A stretch of DNA of 51,293 nucleotides from a virus: IMG/VR virus record IMGVR_UViG_3300035725_000004, positions 1-51,293 of that record; one strand, given 5' to 3'. This document shows positions 49,506 through 51,293 of this stretch, in pieces. The notes beneath the pieces are model-generated. The model saw only the letters and a list, made by a program, of their open reading frames with translations. It did not search any database and was not told the origin of the DNA. Within the stretch, counting starts at the first letter, position 1, and each line of letters opens with the position of its first letter. The position numbers were made by a program, and so were the translations under genes.

Positions 49506-49592
49506 ATGGATAATATTATGCTGCCAATATTAATTATGATTTTTTGTATTATAGCTAATGCAATTATTATGTTTGTCGGAAGAAATAAATGA
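49506..49592 (+). CDS. Tiny membrane peptide, 28 residues
   Basis: AGGAGGGTATT upstream of the ATG. One hydrophobic helix (LPILIMIFCIIANAIIMFVG) then RNK. Its stop overlaps the next ATG (ATGA). Function unknown. Confidence 0.55.
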   Translation: MDNIMLPILIMIFCIIANAIIMFVGRNK

Positions 49593-49687
49593 ATCCGATA
49601 TCAAAAGAGTTCGTGGTTTTAGTGTGTATCCTAGTGGTTCTGTTTAGGATTTTTAGTAAGTTGGAGGATATTGTATGCTTGATGTAA
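49589..49687 (+). CDS. Tiny membrane peptide, 32 residues
   Basis: Starts by ATGA overlap with the previous peptide and overlaps the next gene by 13 bases. One helix (FVVLVCILVVLFRIF) then a Lys/Glu-containing tail. Two overlapping small membrane peptides in a row recall two-component holin or toxin pairs, but this is only an impression. Confidence 0.5.
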   Translation: MNPISKEFVVLVCILVVLFRIFSKLEDIVCLM

Positions 49688-49911
49688 ATTCATTCGAAGG
49701 TGCCAATTTAATTGAATATAGAGGCTATAAGATTAGAATATGGAGTGATTCTTGCCTTGCTAGTATGCCTCCTATTCCTGTGTATAAAGCTGAAACAGAT
49801 AAATTTCCTGTCATTAAAATGGAGGATATAGATGCTGAGGAGTTGGAAAAGGCAATGAAGTTGGCGATAGATAAGATTGAGGATGATTTAAAGGAGGAGT
49901 CAGATGTTTAA
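49675..49911 (+). CDS. YRGY-family small protein, 78 residues
   Basis: LIEYRGYKIRIWSDSCLASM and a later IDAEELEKAMKLAIDKIEDD. Paralogous to the 60-residue gene at 45422-45604. Ribosome-binding site TTGGAGGAT. It overlaps the next gene by eight bases. Function unknown. Confidence 0.7.
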   Translation: MLDVNSFEGANLIEYRGYKIRIWSDSCLASMPPIPVYKAETDKFPVIKMEDIDAEELEKAMKLAIDKIEDDLKEESDV

Positions 49912-50077
49912 GGTTATAAGTAAAAAGAACTGGGTGGGAATTAATAATACATTAGTAGCCATTAAGAAGATTTCCAGTAATCCTAAAGACGGGGAAACTG
50001 TTGATATACATTATATAAATTTACTGATAAAAAACTTAGAGGCAGGTATAGGAGAATTAGAGAAATTAAATGCTTGA
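49904..50077 (+). CDS. Hypothetical protein, 57 residues
   Basis: AAAGGAGGAG upstream. Mixed helix and strand (VISKKNWVGINNTLVAIKKI) with a Glu-rich final helix. Overlaps both neighbours by eight bases. Function unknown. Confidence 0.62.
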   Translation: MFKVISKKNWVGINNTLVAIKKISSNPKDGETVDIHYINLLIKNLEAGIGELEKLNA

Positions 50078-50441
50078 TTGGATAAAGGACAAGATTGAAT
50101 CATTGAAGTTCATAAGTAGGCCATTGAAGATACGCTCTTATACTGAAGTGAAGAAGGAAGGATGTTACGAGGGAATTATGGTTTTCTACTCTAAAATGTA
50201 TAACATGAATCATGATGATATAGAGAAAGCAATAAGGCTTATAGGTTATATGGAATTTGATCGTGGACATATGGGATTTAGTGCATTTACATGCATTAAA
50301 GAGAGATTTACGAGAATGCAGATGTTTGGAGAAGATGGAACTGGCTCTGGATTAGGAAGCTTTAATTTTTATGATTTATTGCGAAAAGGGTATCAACAAG
50401 CTCAAAATCCCCATCGACAATATGGACAATATAATGGTTGA
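50070..50441 (+). CDS. Hypothetical protein, 123 residues
   Basis: ATG 50070 inside the end of the previous gene. N-terminal amphipathic helix (DWIKDKIESLKFISRPLKI), central helical part (IEKAIRLIGYMEFDRGHMGF), and a Gln/Gly/Tyr-rich tail. Not recognised. Its last codons overlap the -35 of the next promoter. Confidence 0.68.
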   Translation: MLDWIKDKIESLKFISRPLKIRSYTEVKKEGCYEGIMVFYSKMYNMNHDDIEKAIRLIGYMEFDRGHMGFSAFTCIKERFTRMQMFGEDGTGSGLGSFNFYDLLRKGYQQAQNPHRQYGQYNG

Positions 50442-50466
50442 CAGCTTGTAGAATATGTGTCATATT
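50438..50466 (+). promoter_or_regulatory. Internal promoter in the small-gene operon
   Basis: TTGACA (50438-50443), a 17-base spacer, CATATT (50461-50466), ahead of the gene at 50486. Confidence 0.65.
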
Positions 50467-50485
50467 TAAGTAAAGGAGATTTAAT

Positions 50486-50731
50486 ATGAAGAGTAAACAA
50501 AAAGAGATTGATTTGATTAATTTTGGACCAAATACATTAGACGATTTAAATGAGGATTCAATCCGATTGGTTAATGAACTTATGCAAGAAATTGATATAA
50601 GTCTGTCAAAATTAGAGGGAAAGCAATATTTTAGATCGATACATAAAATAATTTATGAATTACAAGATAGGGCTTCAAAATATCAAAATAAAGTCATGGA
50701 AGCATTCCGTGAATATATGCTTAATAGGTAA
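50486..50731 (+). CDS. Hypothetical helical protein, 81 residues
   Basis: AAAGGAGATT upstream. All-helical (LVNELMQEIDISLSKLEGKQ and onward). First gene behind the promoter at 50438. Function unknown. Confidence 0.68.
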   Translation: MKSKQKEIDLINFGPNTLDDLNEDSIRLVNELMQEIDISLSKLEGKQYFRSIHKIIYELQDRASKYQNKVMEAFREYMLNR

Positions 50732-50748
50732 TTAAAGGAGATTAAATT

Positions 50749-51078
50749 ATGAAAAGAATATCAGTGCCACAAATACAAATACATCCTCCAGAAATGGGAA
50801 TTAAATCTGATCCTATGTATTTTAAGACAAGTGACGGAAGAATTTTCAATGTGATTCCAGGTGATGATGGAAATGTAATGCTGCAAGAAATTATTTTAGA
50901 AAATAAATGTAAATGTAGGTGTTCAGATGAAATGGATATATTTAGAGAATCATATAGAATGGAAAGTTTTGATGAAAATAAATTTCAATGGCTTGTTAGT
51001 AATACATGTCATTTGTGCGGAAGAGCAGAGCATGGATATGTAGACTTTGGTTCATTTAGTTGGGGATCTCAGGATTAA
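50749..51078 (+). CDS. Hypothetical zinc-binding-like protein, 109 residues
   Basis: AAAGGAGATT upstream. A beta-rich first half (MYFKTSDGRIFNVIPGDDGN), then CKCRC (about 54-58) and CHLCGRAEHG (about 86-95): paired Cys motifs about 30 apart, fitting one zinc ribbon. Function unknown. Confidence 0.7.
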   Translation: MKRISVPQIQIHPPEMGIKSDPMYFKTSDGRIFNVIPGDDGNVMLQEIILENKCKCRCSDEMDIFRESYRMESFDENKFQWLVSNTCHLCGRAEHGYVDFGSFSWGSQD

Positions 51079-51081
51079 AAA

Positions 51082-51168
51082 GTGAATGATTTTTTAATAT
51101 TTGTTCTAGGCTTAGTAATTGGATTCTCGATTGCATTCAAATTGCTAAGTGATGATGGTTTTGTATAG
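51082..51168 (+). CDS. Tiny membrane peptide, 28 residues, at the circular junction
   Basis: GTG start. One helix (FLIFVLGLVIGFSIAFKLL) then SDDGFV. Its TAG at 51166-51168 runs two bases into the terminal repeat, right before the ribosome-binding site of the first gene. No strong ribosome-binding site is seen. Function unknown. Confidence 0.45.
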   Translation: MNDFLIFVLGLVIGFSIAFKLLSDDGFV

Positions 51169-51293
51169 GAGATTCAGATGGATAGTTGTACTGATTGTGA
51201 GGATTGCAAGCGTATAGCTGGTGGTTTTGCAAATGGAATGAGATGCGACAAACACGGTGTAGGAATGATTCATAATTGCATTCCTGCAGTGAT
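51167..51293. repeat. Terminal direct repeat, right copy
   Basis: Identical to positions 1-127. It contains the first 116 bases of the Cys-rich gene again (ATG at 51178), which is cut off by the window end and is not a second gene. Confidence 0.95.

Overview
The window is one complete, circular, AT-rich bacteriophage genome. The last 127 bases (51167-51293) repeat the first 127 exactly, as when a circular contig is written out with an assembly overlap, so the unique length is 51166 bp. Large terminase, a long portal, scaffold, HK97-type capsid protein, head-tail adaptors, a P22-type tail hub and a run of Gly/Gln-rich ejection proteins point to a short-tailed (podovirus-like) tailed phage. Two encoded outer-membrane beta-barrel proteins and a secreted protein imply a Gram-negative host. 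The secreted protein and the disordered cargo protein vaguely recall proteins of intracellular or amoeba-associated Proteobacteria, but that host guess is inference only.

Layout, reading round the circle. (1) 48.0 kb through the junction to 8.7 kb, plus strand: a long, tightly packed operon-like series of about 45 very small genes, mostly overlapping by ATGA and almost all unknown. It includes many tiny one-helix membrane peptides, Cys-rich putative zinc proteins, an RNA ligase split by an in-frame TAA, and two tRNA-like sequences in the leaders of consecutive genes. (2) 8.7-10.1 kb, minus strand: two small genes and an outer-membrane protein. (3) 10.1-10.74 kb: a 641-bp non-coding control region full of inverted repeats. 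(4) 10.74-39.4 kb, plus strand: late genes (terL; a cargo islet with tRNA-Asn, a small Cys protein and a Ser/Pro-rich coiled-coil protein; portal; two tandem GroES-like proteins; scaffold; decoration; capsid; three domain-shuffled surface proteins; adaptors; YadA-head fibre; tail hub; five ejection proteins; large fibre). (5) 39.4-41.3 kb, minus strand: a MarR-like regulator and three unknown genes. (6) 41.4-45.4 kb: a ribbon-helix-helix regulator, a VRR-NUC nuclease (minus), a lambda O/P-like replication pair with 23-bp iterons inside the initiator gene, a second outer-membrane protein and a DUF5681-like candidate small terminase. (7) 45.4-47.9 kb, minus strand: a RecT-containing operon diverging from the small-gene operon at two good sigma70-type promoters (47961-48022).

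How it fits together: the O-like initiator would bind iterons in its own gene, the P-like protein would recruit the host helicase, and RecT plus the VRR-NUC nuclease would handle recombination. Two minus-strand operons carry the same 12-bp -35/operator sequence and may share a regulator, for example the ribbon-helix-helix protein encoded beside one of them. I recognise no integrase, DNA polymerase, holin or endolysin. With circularity, iterons and repressor-like proteins this makes a phage-plasmid lifestyle possible, and it means the lysis system is either novel or hidden among the small membrane proteins.
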